Source: Clostridia bacterium (GTDB lineage Bacteria; Bacillota; Clostridia; Oscillospirales; Acutalibacteraceae). Taken from it: a stretch of 33,242 bases of DNA. Where the stretch lies: NCBI GenBank assembly GCA_017432485.1, contig JAFRJB010000054.1, positions 1-33,242 of the forward strand, in the 5' to 3' direction. The stretch's first letter is position 1. Each line of letters begins with the position of its first letter. Position numbers and translations under genes: made by a program. The notes beneath the pieces were generated by a model. That model ran no database searches. It saw nothing but the letters and a program-made list of their open reading frames with translations, and was not told the origin of the DNA. Positions 15,041-23,403 of this stretch are shown here, in pieces.

Positions 15041-15175
15041 GGGGTTAACACCAACTTCGCTTGCAGCTTCCGGCTTTAAGCTGTTAAGAGCTTCTTTAGC
15101 CTGCTTGTTTGCCATTCTCATTACACCTCCTCAATTTTTTCTATGTCTTGCGATTCATCTTTTTTATGTAAAAAC

Positions 15176-15203
15176 AAACTGCCGAGCTGTTGCTCGGCAG
15201 TTT
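15176..15203 (-). terminator. Intrinsic terminator of SASP copy 1
   Basis: AAACTGCCGAG (15176-15186) and CTCGGCAGTTT (15193-15203) form a perfect 11-bp stem around CTGTTG. On the minus strand it is followed by GTTTTTACAT. It lies 18 bases past the SASP stop codon at 15222-15224. Confidence 0.85.
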
Positions 15204-15221
15204 CTCTTTTAGAAATTTACA

Positions 15222-15341
15222 TTATTTGCTGGAACCTGTATACTTTGCGATCATGTTCTTTACCATTTGACCACCAATAGAACCGGCCTGTCTCGAAGTG
15301 AGGTCACCGTTGTAACCATTCTTAAGGTTAACACCAACTTC
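15222..15341 (-). pseudogene. SASP copy 1, C-terminal part (left of integrated element)
   Basis: Read on the minus strand this gives EVGVNLKNGYNGDLTSRQ, then AGSIGGQMVKNMIAKYTGSSK and a TAA, the C-terminal two thirds of an alpha/beta-type SASP including its conserved DNA-binding motifs. It has no start of its own because the coding sequence is broken at 15340/15341. The missing N-terminal part lies 9.5 kb away at 24832-24896. Joining them restores GCA AGC GAA GTT GGT GTT in frame. No other damage is visible. Confidence 0.9.
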
Positions 15342-15360
15342 AATTGATGTTCCACTACAT
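15322..15360. other. attL of the integrated element (deduced)
   Basis: SASP sequence GGTTAACACCAACTTC ends at 15341 and is followed by unrelated AATTGATGTTCCAC. The undisturbed target is visible in SASP copy 2 (15043-15068), where the same bases continue as GCTTGCAGC. The crossover is therefore at or next to the TC at 15340-15341. Confidence 0.75.
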
Positions 15361-15439
15361 CAAAAACCGACTGCCACAAAAGTGCAAAATTCCTTGATAT
15401 ATAGCCAAATTTTTCTATTTTTGCAAAATCGCGGTTTTT

Positions 15440-17107
15440 TCAGTTTTGCACTTTCATGTTGTCGGAATATTCAATGTTTTTGGGAGTCAAATCACCGATA
15501 AAGCGATAGTAGATTTTGATTTCTTGCTGAAATTTCACATGATGTGAAGCAACTTGTTTTCCGTCTTCTAAAATCTTTTCGCCGATTTCAATGCGGTCAA
15601 TAAAGGTGCGAACAATTTCGGGTGTGAGTTCATCAAATTGTGTGAAAGATTTGGCAAGCGCAAAAAAATCGCTGTAGGCATTTTGCAGTTTTTCTTTGCT
15701 TTGTTTTTGGTCATTGAGCGATTTTAATTGCTCTTGCAGTGATTTTGCCTGGGCACCGAGTGCTTCGGTCATTCGCTGCAATCTGTCATCATCAATCACA
15801 CCGCTTACATTGTCTTCATAAAGCTTGAGCATCATTGCATCAATGGTGCCGAGCTTCTTTTCAATTTTTGCGGCGCTTTTTGCAGAAGTATACACCTTTG
15901 GAGAAGCCTTTAGCGCCGCATTCACAATTTCTTGGATTTCTTCATCGCCGAGGGAAATGAGTGCATTCAATTCTTCTTTAATAATGTTGTATAAATCGGC
16001 ATATTTAATGCGCGCGCCGTGCTCACACCGGTGCAGAGACCGCTCGGGAATATTCTGGCAGTAGAGGTACCAATACTTTTCCCTCTCTCCTTTGTAAACA
16101 CTGCCGCCGGAACATAGGGCACCGCCACAGTTTTTGCAAAAGATAATGCCGTTGAAAATACTTTGGCGGCAGGGCTCAAACTCGTGCCAACGCTTTGTGT
16201 TCATTCCCATGAATTTGGCTGCCAAATCAAACTGTTCCTCGCTTACCAATGGGGTGTGGGTGTTTTTTGTAACCGCCCATTCCTCTTGAGGGAGGTCTAC
16301 CTTCTTTTTGGATTTAAAGCTCATCTTCTTCGTTTTGCCGAGAATGGTGTGCCCGAGGTAGGTTTGGTTTTTGAGTATTCTTTTGACTGTGGTGTGGTTC
16401 CAAATATCGGTGGCTCTCTCCGCACCTTTATCGCTAAATTCATCGCGGTAGAGCACGCGATACTTTAGGGGAGTGATATATCCCTTATCGGTCAGCATGA
16501 TTGCGATTGACCGGGCAGATTGCCCTTTTGCCGCCAACTCAAAAATGAATTGCACAATCGGTGCTGTCTCCGGGTCCGGAACCAAAGCGCCCCTTTTGTT
16601 AGGGTCTTTCATATAGCCGAAAGGCGGGCACGCGCAGTATTCGCCCTTTTCTCTTTTGTCTTTGAGCACACTTCGCACTTTGTTGGAAGTGTCTCGAATA
16701 TAGACTTCGTTGGTAGCGAGGCGAAACGGTGTCATAATATCCACTTTTTCGGAATCAAAGCCATCGTTGATAGCGAGGTATCGAATCCCTTTTTCCACAA
16801 AGTATTGCTCGGCATAGTAGCTTGATTCACTCATGTTACGCCCGAGTCGCGACAAATCCTTTGTGATGACAAGCGTGATTTCAGGGTGCTTCTCAATTTC
16901 CGAAAGCATTTTTTGAAACCCCGGTCGGTCAAAGTTGGAACCGGAATAGCCGTCGTCTACAAATTCATTCGCCAAGGCTATGTGCCGCTCTTTGCAGTAG
17001 CGCTCCACGATGGAGCGCTGATTGGTGATACTGGATGATTCACCAAACTTCGCTTCTTCGCGCGATAATCTATAGTATGCGTATGCAACTTTAACACTTG
17101 TATCTAT
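15440..17107 (-). CDS. Large serine recombinase (integrase)
   Basis: The protein catalyses site-specific integration and excision. The resolvase domain shows YYRLSRE with the catalytic Ser about 15 codons from the start, then VDDGYSGSNFDRPGFQKML and TKDLSRLGRNMSES. A recombinase domain follows (FGYMKDPNKRG), a zinc ribbon (CKNCGGALCSGG...YWYLYC) and a C-terminal coiled coil. The length of about 555 residues is typical. Oddity: the frame containing the catalytic Ser has no ATG, GTG or TTG after the stop at 17116. A strong GGAGG (17117-17121) lies 6 or 9 bases before ATA codons at 17110 and 17107. The next usual start, GTG 17008, would lose the catalytic Ser. It therefore starts at ATA or has lost its start. 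Confidence 0.88.
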   Translation of the reverse strand: MDTSVKVAYAYYRLSREEAKFGESSSITNQRSIVERYCKERHIALANEFVDDGYSGSNFDRPGFQKMLSEIEKHPEITLVITKDLSRLGRNMSESSYYAEQYFVEKGIRYLAINDGFDSEKVDIMTPFRLATNEVYIRDTSNKVRSVLKDKREKGEYCACPPFGYMKDPNKRGALVPDPETAPIVQFIFELAAKGQSARSIAIMLTDKGYITPLKYRVLYRDEFSDKGAERATDIWNHTTVKRILKNQTYLGHTILGKTKKMSFKSKKKVDLPQEEWAVTKNTHTPLVSEEQFDLAAKFMGMNTKRWHEFEPCRQSIFNGIIFCKNCGGALCSGGSVYKGEREKYWYLYCQNIPERSLHRCEHGARIKYADLYNIIKEELNALISLGDEEIQEIVNAALKASPKVYTSAKSAAKIEKKLGTIDAMMLKLYEDNVSGVIDDDRLQRMTEALGAQAKSLQEQLKSLNDQKQSKEKLQNAYSDFFALAKSFTQFDELTPEIVRTFIDRIEIGEKILEDGKQVASHHVKFQQEIKIYYRFIGDLTPKNIEYSDNMKVQN

Positions 17108-17162
17108 TATATTTTACCTCCTTTAGATAGCTGCCTTACATAACTACAATAGCATTATAGCA

Positions 17163-17315
17163 TTAGCGGGTAGGGGGTTCAATTGTGCGATTTGATTTTT
17201 TAGAGGTAAGTTTTTCCAATATGATTTTTTGCGGCTCTTCCGTGCCGAAAGACCGGCTGACAAAGTACCGCATTTCACCTTTGTTATAGGTGCTTTGCTG
17301 TTGATCGCTGCTGAT
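17163..17315 (-). CDS. TnpW-like small protein beside the recombinase
   Basis: The frame encodes SSDQQQSTYNKGEMRYFVSR, then SFGTEEPQKIILEKLTSKKSNRTIEPPTR, about 50 residues. The pattern Y-x-x-G-x-x-x-Y-x-V ... F ... KL resembles the TnpW family of small proteins found just upstream of serine recombinases in clostridial elements; this is from memory of the family and is moderate evidence. AAAGGAG at 17324-17330 is 8 bases before the in-frame codon at 17315, which is ATC rather than ATG. The only usual start upstream, TTG 17333, precedes the Shine-Dalgarno site. It probably lies in one transcript with the recombinase, 53 bases upstream of its start. Confidence 0.55.
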   Translation of the reverse strand: MSSDQQQSTYNKGEMRYFVSRSFGTEEPQKIILEKLTSKKSNRTIEPPTR

Positions 17316-17393
17316 AAAATCAACTCCTTTCAATTAGTAGTATTTGTGGTTACTTATATGGATAAACAAGTTTGGAAAAGTCACTTTCTTTAA

Positions 17394-17418
17394 AAAATCA
17401 TATTTTTTGTATGATTTT
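17394..17418. promoter_or_regulatory. Inverted repeat, possible operator
   Basis: AAAATCATA (17394-17402) and TATGATTTT (17410-17418) form a perfect 9-bp inverted repeat with a 7-base spacer. It lies just upstream of the -35 of the regulator promoter and between the divergent recombinase and regulator units, where a repressor site would be expected. Binding by the XRE protein is inference. Confidence 0.45.
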
Positions 17419-17430
17419 CATCATTTTTTG

Positions 17431-17459
17431 TTGAAATTTATCAAAAATAGTGATATATT
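17431..17459 (+). promoter_or_regulatory. SigA-type promoter for the XRE-methylase operon
   Basis: TTGAAA at 17431-17436 and TATATT at 17454-17459 are separated by 17 bases. The start codon of the regulator follows 31 bases later, with TAGGAGG as ribosome-binding site. Confidence 0.65.
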
Positions 17460-17490
17460 CATATTATAATAATTATTAGGAGGATATACC

Positions 17491-17706
17491 ATGGCTGTTA
17501 GTTATAAAAAGCTTTGGAAATTGCTCATAGATAAGGATATGAAAAAAAGTGATCTTGAGCGTGAAGCCAAAATCACTCATTATTCGTTAAGCAAGCTTTC
17601 TCAAGGAAAAGATGTTTCTACAGAGGTTTTAGGAAAGATTTGCGAAACGCTTAATTGTACTATTGATGATATTATGGAATTTATTCCTGAAGAGGAGGAT
17701 AAATAA
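17491..17706 (+). CDS. XRE-family HTH regulator
   Basis: This 71-residue Cro/C1-type helix-turn-helix protein (LIDKDMKKSDLEREAKITHY, then SLSKLSQGKDVSTEVLGKICETLNCTIDDIMEF) resembles the small YozG-like regulators. It is the first gene of the methylase operon, with the stop 2 bases before the methylase ATG, so it probably controls the module in the manner of restriction-modification controller proteins. A perfect inverted repeat at 17394-17418 is a candidate target. Confidence 0.85.
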   Translation: MAVSYKKLWKLLIDKDMKKSDLEREAKITHYSLSKLSQGKDVSTEVLGKICETLNCTIDDIMEFIPEEEDK

Positions 17707-17708
17707 TA

Positions 17709-19730
17709 ATGGCTGATACAAAAGTAATTGTAATACCCGAAGGGAAAATCTGCGACTATATCGATGGTAAGTTCCGCAATGACACGCCTGAAGAATATGT
17801 GCGTCAAACGATAGAAAAACGTTTGGTAAATGAGCATAAATACTTACCGAAACAGGTCAGAATTGAATATACCCTTCAGCTTGGTTCTCGTAAGCCCCGA
17901 GCAGATATTGTTATTTTTGATAAAGACTGCACCGAGCAAACACAAAACAACATTAAGCTCATAATTGAGTGCAAAAAAGAAGCTGTTGATGCAAGAAATG
18001 CCAAAGACGGTGTTGAGCAGTTAAAATCCTATATGTCCGCTTGTCCTAATTGCGAGTGGGGTATGTGGACTAACGGAAAGCAAAAGGAAGTATTCCGTAA
18101 ATATACAAATGATAAAGGCTCCGTAGATTTTATGGAGTACAACGACATTCCTTCTGCTGATGGTAACCTTGATGATGTAAACCGCCCGAAAAGAACATCG
18201 TTAAAAAATGCATATGATGACAACCTGTTGTTTGTTTTCAAAACCTGTCATAATCATATCCATGTAAATGATGGTTTGCAAAAACAGCCGGCTTTCTTTG
18301 AACTGCTCAAAGTTATCTTCTGCAAAATTGAGGATGAAAGGAATATTCCAAATCCTCTTGAATTCTACACTACTTCTGAAGAACGTTCCAATCCGGACGG
18401 TCAGCTGACGGTAAAGAAAAGAATATCTAAAATCTTTGAACGTGTTAAGAAAAAGCACGGCAAAATATTTGATTCAAATGATGAAATCAAGCTTTCTCCT
18501 CGCAGCCTGGCATACATAGTAAGTGAATTACAAAAGTACAGCCTTCTGAATACAAATATTGATATAAAAGGCAAGGCGTATGAAGAAATTGTCGGCGCTA
18601 ACCTCCGTGGTGACAGGGGTGAATTTTTTACGCCCAGAAATGTTATGAGAATGGTTGTCGATATGATAAATCCAAAGATGGATGAAAAGGTTTTGGACAG
18701 CTCTTGCGGTACCGGAGGCTTCTTGGTTACCGCGATGACTCATGTAATGAATGAGGTTGAAAAAGAGTTTTCAGAGCAGCTTGGGTTAACAAGAAAAGAC
18801 TGGGATAGCGATACAATCAGAACATTTAATGACCGTATTTCCGATATGGCTTCGCATAACTATTTTGGCTTTGATATTAACCCGGATCTTGTAAAAGCAA
18901 CAAAAATGAATATGGTTATGAATAATGATGGTAGCGGCAATATTCTTCAAACAAATTCCTTGCTGCCGCCTCATGAATGGTCTGATGAATTCAGAACAAA
19001 ACTTGCCGAAGCACTTGGTGTATCAAAAACGGATTTGCGGAATTATTCTACTCTTGAATACTTTAATGTCATCGTAACCAACCCGCCGTTTGGCAGTAAA
19101 ATTCCGGTGAAAGATAAAAATGTTCTTGAGCAGTTTGAATTAGCGCATATTTGGGAAAACAATAAAAGCACTGGTTCTTGGACGATGACTGACCGTTTAC
19201 AATCTTCTGTTCCTCCCGAAATACTCTTTATTGAGCGTTGCACACAGTTCCTTGTGCCTGGTGGAAGAATGGGTATCGTTTTACCGGATTCTATTCTTGG
19301 CTCACCGGGTTTAGGCTACATCAGAGAATGGCTCATCAAAAATCACCGCATTATTGCAAGTGTGGACTTGCATGCCGATACTTTCCAGCCTCGTAACGGC
19401 ACGCAAACTTCGGTATTATTCCTTGAAAAGAAAACACAAGAGCAGAAAGATAACGAAGAAAAAAGCGGCACCATGGCGGATTATAATATTTTTATGGCAA
19501 TGGTTGAAAAGGTTGGTCATGATAAGCGCGGTAATCCTTTATTCAAGAGAGATGAAGAGGGTAATGAAATACTTGTTCCGGATACCAACAGCGTTCTCGT
19601 ATTAGGTGAAACCAGCGAAGGCGACAGGACTGTATCTCAGCAGCAAAAGAAGAAAGTTGAAGATGACCAAACGTATAACGTTCCTTCAATATTTACTGAA
19701 TGGAAAGTGCAGGAGGGATTATCATGGTAA
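17709..19730 (+). CDS. N6-adenine DNA methylase with nuclease-like N-terminal domain (HsdM-like)
   Basis: Residues 20-130 resemble the HsdR N-terminal domain (HSDR_N), with a PD-(D/E)XK-like pattern: D66 in PRADIVIF and E87-x-K89 in IIECKK. An HsdM-type helical region follows, then the N6 methyltransferase domain with motif I LDSSCGTGGFLVTAM (about residue 329) and motif IV NPPFG (about residue 458). The 673-residue protein thus joins a restriction-like domain to a methylase, as in BcgI-type enzymes, and works with the specificity subunit encoded next. Whether the N-terminal domain cuts DNA is not shown by sequence. The stop overlaps the specificity gene start by 7 bases. Confidence 0.88.
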   Translation: MADTKVIVIPEGKICDYIDGKFRNDTPEEYVRQTIEKRLVNEHKYLPKQVRIEYTLQLGSRKPRADIVIFDKDCTEQTQNNIKLIIECKKEAVDARNAKDGVEQLKSYMSACPNCEWGMWTNGKQKEVFRKYTNDKGSVDFMEYNDIPSADGNLDDVNRPKRTSLKNAYDDNLLFVFKTCHNHIHVNDGLQKQPAFFELLKVIFCKIEDERNIPNPLEFYTTSEERSNPDGQLTVKKRISKIFERVKKKHGKIFDSNDEIKLSPRSLAYIVSELQKYSLLNTNIDIKGKAYEEIVGANLRGDRGEFFTPRNVMRMVVDMINPKMDEKVLDSSCGTGGFLVTAMTHVMNEVEKEFSEQLGLTRKDWDSDTIRTFNDRISDMASHNYFGFDINPDLVKATKMNMVMNNDGSGNILQTNSLLPPHEWSDEFRTKLAEALGVSKTDLRNYSTLEYFNVIVTNPPFGSKIPVKDKNVLEQFELAHIWENNKSTGSWTMTDRLQSSVPPEILFIERCTQFLVPGGRMGIVLPDSILGSPGLGYIREWLIKNHRIIASVDLHADTFQPRNGTQTSVLFLEKKTQEQKDNEEKSGTMADYNIFMAMVEKVGHDKRGNPLFKRDEEGNEILVPDTNSVLVLGETSEGDRTVSQQQKKKVEDDQTYNVPSIFTEWKVQEGLSW

Positions 19731-21211
19731 ATACCTCACTCGCAGTTAATAAACAAGCGGATGATGCACTAAAAGTCGTTATCAATGAAGCACCGTTAAA
19801 ATGGTGTTCTGTTTCTCTGTCTGATGTTGTAAACAGAGGAAAACGACTGGAAGCAAGCGTTTTTGATGTTGAAGCAAAGCAAGCGCTTTTGGCTGTATCA
19901 AAATGCAAGTATCCACCATCAAAACTAATTAGCAAAGATGGTCCAGTATTAAAAGCTCATTATGGAGCAAGATTAAAAAGACGTTATGTTTTGAAAAGCA
20001 CACCTGGTTCTATAGGATTTATAGGCAGCTCAGAAATGTTGGATATTTATCCACAGCCGATAAAGTTCATGGTAAGTAATGAAACCACAAATGCTTTAAA
20101 AGTTAAAAATGGAACTGTTTTGATATCAAGATCAGGTACAATCGGCAACGTAACCTTTGTTAATAAGACATTGGAAAAAATGTTTGTAAGCGAACACGCA
20201 ATGAGATTGGAATGCGGTGAAACCCCAGGTTATGTTTACACATATCTTAAATCCAAAACAGGCAAAGCAATTGTTTGTTCAAACATCTATGGTGCTGTTG
20301 TTCAACAAATCGAGCCAGAGCATCTCGCCACTGTTCCAATTCCCGACGCACCGGACGACATCAAGAAAAGAATTAATGATTTAATTGTTAAATCTTATGA
20401 CCTAAGGGACGAGTCAAACGATTTAATTGATGAAGCAACAGCGCTGCTGATAAAAGAATTGAATCTTCCTCCTATAGAGGAATTTGAGGTTAACGATTTC
20501 AAGAAAAATGCACCGGTGGAAACCTTTAATGTTAAATTAAGCGACTTATCCGGGCGTGCAGACGCTTCTTATCATTTGCCTATTGTTGATGCGATAATTG
20601 AACACCTTAAACAAAACGCAGAAGAAGTAACTACTATTGGTGATAGTCGCATTAGTTCTGACGTAGTTCTTCCCGGAAGATTTAAGCGTGTTTATGTTGA
20701 GGAAGGGCACGGACGAGTTTTATTTGGCGGAAAACAGTTATATGAATTAGATCCGTCAAATAAGAAATACATTTCTTCATCAAAGCATGATAAGCGCATT
20801 GTTGAACAGTTGGAAATTTCTCAAAATACCACATTGATTACACGAAGTGGAACAATAGGCAAAGTTGCTATGGTTCCTGAACATTGGGAACACTGGGTTG
20901 CCAGTGAGCATATCATAAGAGTTGTACCTGCTAATAATGAGATTGCAGGATACATCAATATTTATTTGGCTTCGGATTACGGGCATCAACTAATCACTCG
21001 CTTCACATATGGCTCGGTGGTTGATGAAGTAGATGATAACCATATCCGACAGATTCCCATCCCGTTGTTGAAAGATAAAAATGTTCAAAAACAAATCAAC
21101 GACCTTGCCTTGTTAGCGAATCAAAAGAGATATGAAGCCTATTGTTTAGAACAGGAAGCACTTCGCATTATGGACGAAGAAGTGATTTTTGCAAAACAAG
21201 GTAGAACGTGA
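19724..21211 (+). CDS. Type I-like specificity subunit (HsdS), two TRDs
   Basis: Two target-recognition halves are visible in this protein of 495 residues. The first ends with VLISRSGTIGNVTFV ... VSEHAMRLECG and the second with TLITRSGTIGKVAMV ... VASEHIIRVVP. Each is followed by a helical spacer (IKKRINDLIVKSYDLRDESN and VQKQINDLALLANQKRYEAY). The two halves would recognise the two parts of a bipartite DNA site. ATG 19724 is chosen over an upstream in-frame start at 19700 because AGGAGG at 19711-19716 is 7 bases before it. Confidence 0.88.
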   Translation: MVNTSLAVNKQADDALKVVINEAPLKWCSVSLSDVVNRGKRLEASVFDVEAKQALLAVSKCKYPPSKLISKDGPVLKAHYGARLKRRYVLKSTPGSIGFIGSSEMLDIYPQPIKFMVSNETTNALKVKNGTVLISRSGTIGNVTFVNKTLEKMFVSEHAMRLECGETPGYVYTYLKSKTGKAIVCSNIYGAVVQQIEPEHLATVPIPDAPDDIKKRINDLIVKSYDLRDESNDLIDEATALLIKELNLPPIEEFEVNDFKKNAPVETFNVKLSDLSGRADASYHLPIVDAIIEHLKQNAEEVTTIGDSRISSDVVLPGRFKRVYVEEGHGRVLFGGKQLYELDPSNKKYISSSKHDKRIVEQLEISQNTTLITRSGTIGKVAMVPEHWEHWVASEHIIRVVPANNEIAGYINIYLASDYGHQLITRFTYGSVVDEVDDNHIRQIPIPLLKDKNVQKQINDLALLANQKRYEAYCLEQEALRIMDEEVIFAKQGRT

Positions 21212-21220
21212 GGAAATAAT

Positions 21221-23101
21221 ATGAGAATAATTGAAGGCATAACTATAAGGTATTATCGTTCAGTATATAATATTACGATTTCTCCTTGTAATGACATAAC
21301 TGTCATTACGGGGAAAAATGATGTTGGTAAATCTAATATTCTTAAAGCTTTAAACTTGTTCTTCAATCAGCAATCTGACTTTATGAAACCGTTTGATTTT
21401 ATTGAAGATTATTCGTTGCTACGAAAAGAAGAAGTTAAAAAAGATACCATTAGAGGTCAACAGTTTATTTCTATCACGATTCGCTTTGTTCGTGGCAATA
21501 AAATGGAAAAAACCTTGCCACCTCATTTTTCTGTCACAAGAAGATGGGATATGCATTCACCTGAATACAAACAATCTACGGATGTTTACACAAGAATGCA
21601 GGCTTATGCAAAAAAAGAAGGACTAAAGTATTCAGAGAAAACTACTTCAACAGTATTGAGTATGTTTTTAAATAAAATAAAGTTCGTCTATGTGCCTGCA
21701 ATAAAAGACCAACGCGTTTTCAGTGGTGTTTTAAGTAGGTTACAGCAAAATCTATTTGACACAAAAACGCGGAGAATACTGGATGAACCCATTAACAATG
21801 CAAATGAAGCAATTCAAGGTGTACTAATCGAACTCCAAAATGATTTCGAAGAATCAACTGGCATAAAAAATTTTGTTCAATTACCAAAAACGATATATAC
21901 TACTGGTTTGCTTCAAATTAACACTCAGGTGCGTGGAGGCGAAATTGCAATTGATAAACACGGCGATGGAATTAGAACACATTATTTACCTAAAATTTTG
22001 GATTTTGTTTCCAATCATTCAAAAAACGTTTATATTTGGGGGTTTGAGGAGCCTGAAAATTCTTATGAATATCGTCGTTGTCTTCAAGTGGCTGAAGAAT
22101 TTGAATTGCAATATTGTAAAAAAAACCAAATATTTATAACAAGTCATTCACCTGCTTTTTATTATAAGACTTGTGATAATAAAACAATTATTAATCTTGG
22201 TGCAAAAGATAACAAAACCGTCCTGCTTAAGAATACCGATAATTTAGATGAAGAGTTGGGTTACATCAATCTTTACCAAGATTTTATTGATAAAGTAAAA
22301 GAGTTAGAGGCCGAAAACAAGCAACAATCCAAAAATATAGATTCCCTCAAAGCCGAACTGCAAAATGCTAATAAACCTATAATCCTCACTGAAGGCAAAA
22401 CGGATTCCTCTCTTCTAAAACTATCAATTAAAAAACTTTGTCTTGATGATTATTCATCTTGGACAATTAAGCCTATAACATGCGAGAAAACATCAAATAA
22501 TGAAGCACTAAAAAAATTTCTTTGTGAAATGAGAGATAATTTACATCCGCATAGTTTAGTAATTGGCATGTTTGATAGAGATACTAAAATGGTCTTTGAC
22601 ATTGATGGTCAGAAAACTGATATTAGAACAAAACCTTTTATAAAAATATGTCATAATGTTTATGCCTTTTCAATACCTGTTCCTCAAAATAGATCAGAAG
22701 TGGACCAAATATCAATTGAACATTATTTTACGGACGAAGAAATCAAAACAGAGGACCAAGGGAAACGGTTGTTTATTGGTAATGAATTTTTTGAAACAGG
22801 CGTTCACAAGGAAAACAAAGATTTATTTTACAAAGCTGCAAGAAAGATTTTTGATTCTATTAAAATAATTGAACACGAATCCAATTGTTTTGTTACAAAA
22901 ACAGATGGAGAAGGTGATTTTAGTATTTCAAAGGCAAGATTTGTTGAAAACATAGAGAATGATGAACCGGGATTTTGTGATATTTCATTCGAAGAATTTC
23001 GTAAAATATTTGAAATAATAAATGCAATCATCTTGGATTGGGAAGAATCATCTGAAATACTCGATAGAACAGAGAGTGATCAGCTTGTTTGCTGTGTTTA
23101 G
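21221..23101 (+). CDS. OLD-family ATPase/TOPRIM nuclease-like protein
   Basis: This 626-residue protein has an ABC-type ATPase N-terminus with Walker A GKNDVGKSN (residues 31-39), a signature region near RGGEIAIDKHGDGIRTHYLP, a Walker B-like FEEPENSYEY (about residue 275) and an H-loop ITSHSPAFY. After a short coiled coil comes a TOPRIM domain with ILTEGKTDSSLL (acidic residue about 391) and GMFDRDT (DxD about 451-453). This is the OLD (overcoming lysogenisation defect) layout, whose members include antiphage nucleases such as GajA. There is no UvrD-like GajB gene beside it. It follows hsdS by 9 bases in the same operon. Confidence 0.85.
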   Translation: MRIIEGITIRYYRSVYNITISPCNDITVITGKNDVGKSNILKALNLFFNQQSDFMKPFDFIEDYSLLRKEEVKKDTIRGQQFISITIRFVRGNKMEKTLPPHFSVTRRWDMHSPEYKQSTDVYTRMQAYAKKEGLKYSEKTTSTVLSMFLNKIKFVYVPAIKDQRVFSGVLSRLQQNLFDTKTRRILDEPINNANEAIQGVLIELQNDFEESTGIKNFVQLPKTIYTTGLLQINTQVRGGEIAIDKHGDGIRTHYLPKILDFVSNHSKNVYIWGFEEPENSYEYRRCLQVAEEFELQYCKKNQIFITSHSPAFYYKTCDNKTIINLGAKDNKTVLLKNTDNLDEELGYINLYQDFIDKVKELEAENKQQSKNIDSLKAELQNANKPIILTEGKTDSSLLKLSIKKLCLDDYSSWTIKPITCEKTSNNEALKKFLCEMRDNLHPHSLVIGMFDRDTKMVFDIDGQKTDIRTKPFIKICHNVYAFSIPVPQNRSEVDQISIEHYFTDEEIKTEDQGKRLFIGNEFFETGVHKENKDLFYKAARKIFDSIKIIEHESNCFVTKTDGEGDFSISKARFVENIENDEPGFCDISFEEFRKIFEIINAIILDWEESSEILDRTESDQLVCCV

Positions 23102-23162
23102 GGTGGAGTAGAACTAGGATCACTAGGGATCACTTGTGTCAATAATCTTTTTTGATGTTGTC

Positions 23163-23396
23163 ATGATCATCTCAGTCAGTGCCTGCCTGTTGGGCGAAAA
23201 TTGCAAATACAATGGCGGGAATAATTATAGTGAAAAGCTGAGCGCTTTTTTGCAGGGGCACGAGGTTGTGCCTGTCTGCCCCGAGGTGCTCGGGGGACTC
23301 CCCGTGCCGCGTGAACCCGCCGAAATTGTCGGCGGGGTGGTGCGCTGCCGAGTCACACAAGGGACGGTTCCTTGTGTTAATTTGTTTTTTAGTTGA
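23163..23396 (+). pseudogene. Truncated DUF523 gene, fragment 1
   Basis: The frame starts MIISVSACLLGENCKYNGGN and continues to VVPVCPEVLGGLPVPREPAEIVGGVV, the N-terminal half of a DUF523 (YbbK-like) protein with its conserved Cys motifs. Similarity then stops and the frame runs through a short hairpin repeat (23355-23377) to a stop. Full-length DUF523 proteins are about twice as long. It has no clear ribosome-binding site. Confidence 0.7.
23355..23377. repeat. REP-like hairpin with GGGACGGTTCC loop region
   Basis: ACACAAGG (23355-23362) and CCTTGTGT (23370-23377) are perfectly complementary around GACGGTT. This resembles the short palindromic repeats containing GGGACGGTTC that occur many times in clostridial genomes. 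It lies exactly where the DUF523 similarity ends. CTTGTGTCAAT at 23133-23143 resembles its right side, CTTGTGTTAAT. Confidence 0.5.
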
Positions 23397-23403
23397 GGTT
23401 TTC

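Larger units (their letters stand above)
14475..15121 (-). pseudogene. Alpha/beta-type SASP gene, copy 2, interrupted by elements B and C
   Basis: On the minus strand three coding segments read in order. 15121-15041 gives MRMANKQAKEALNSLK, then PEAASEVGVN. 14850-14789 gives NGYNGDLTSRQAGSIGGQM. 14513-14475 gives NMIAKYTGSSK and a stop. Together they make a complete SASP of about 58-60 residues, a DNA-coating protein of spores, with the GPR protease site ASEVGV. The segments contain no stop or frameshift, but element C (190 bp) and element B (275 bp) separate them, so unspliced mRNA cannot encode the protein. GGAGG precedes the ATGs at 15121 and 15115. A CATAGAA box upstream resembles a SigG -10. 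It is either a recently disrupted pseudogene or a gene needing removal of the inserts. Confidence 0.85.

Noticed and set aside
17709..23101. Complete type I restriction-modification system
   Set aside because: No HsdR helicase/translocase gene is present. The third gene has OLD ATPase and TOPRIM motifs instead.
21221..23101. Gabija system (GajA)
   Set aside because: The OLD layout fits, but no UvrD-like GajB helicase follows. The next genes are DUF523 fragments and a HipA-like kinase.
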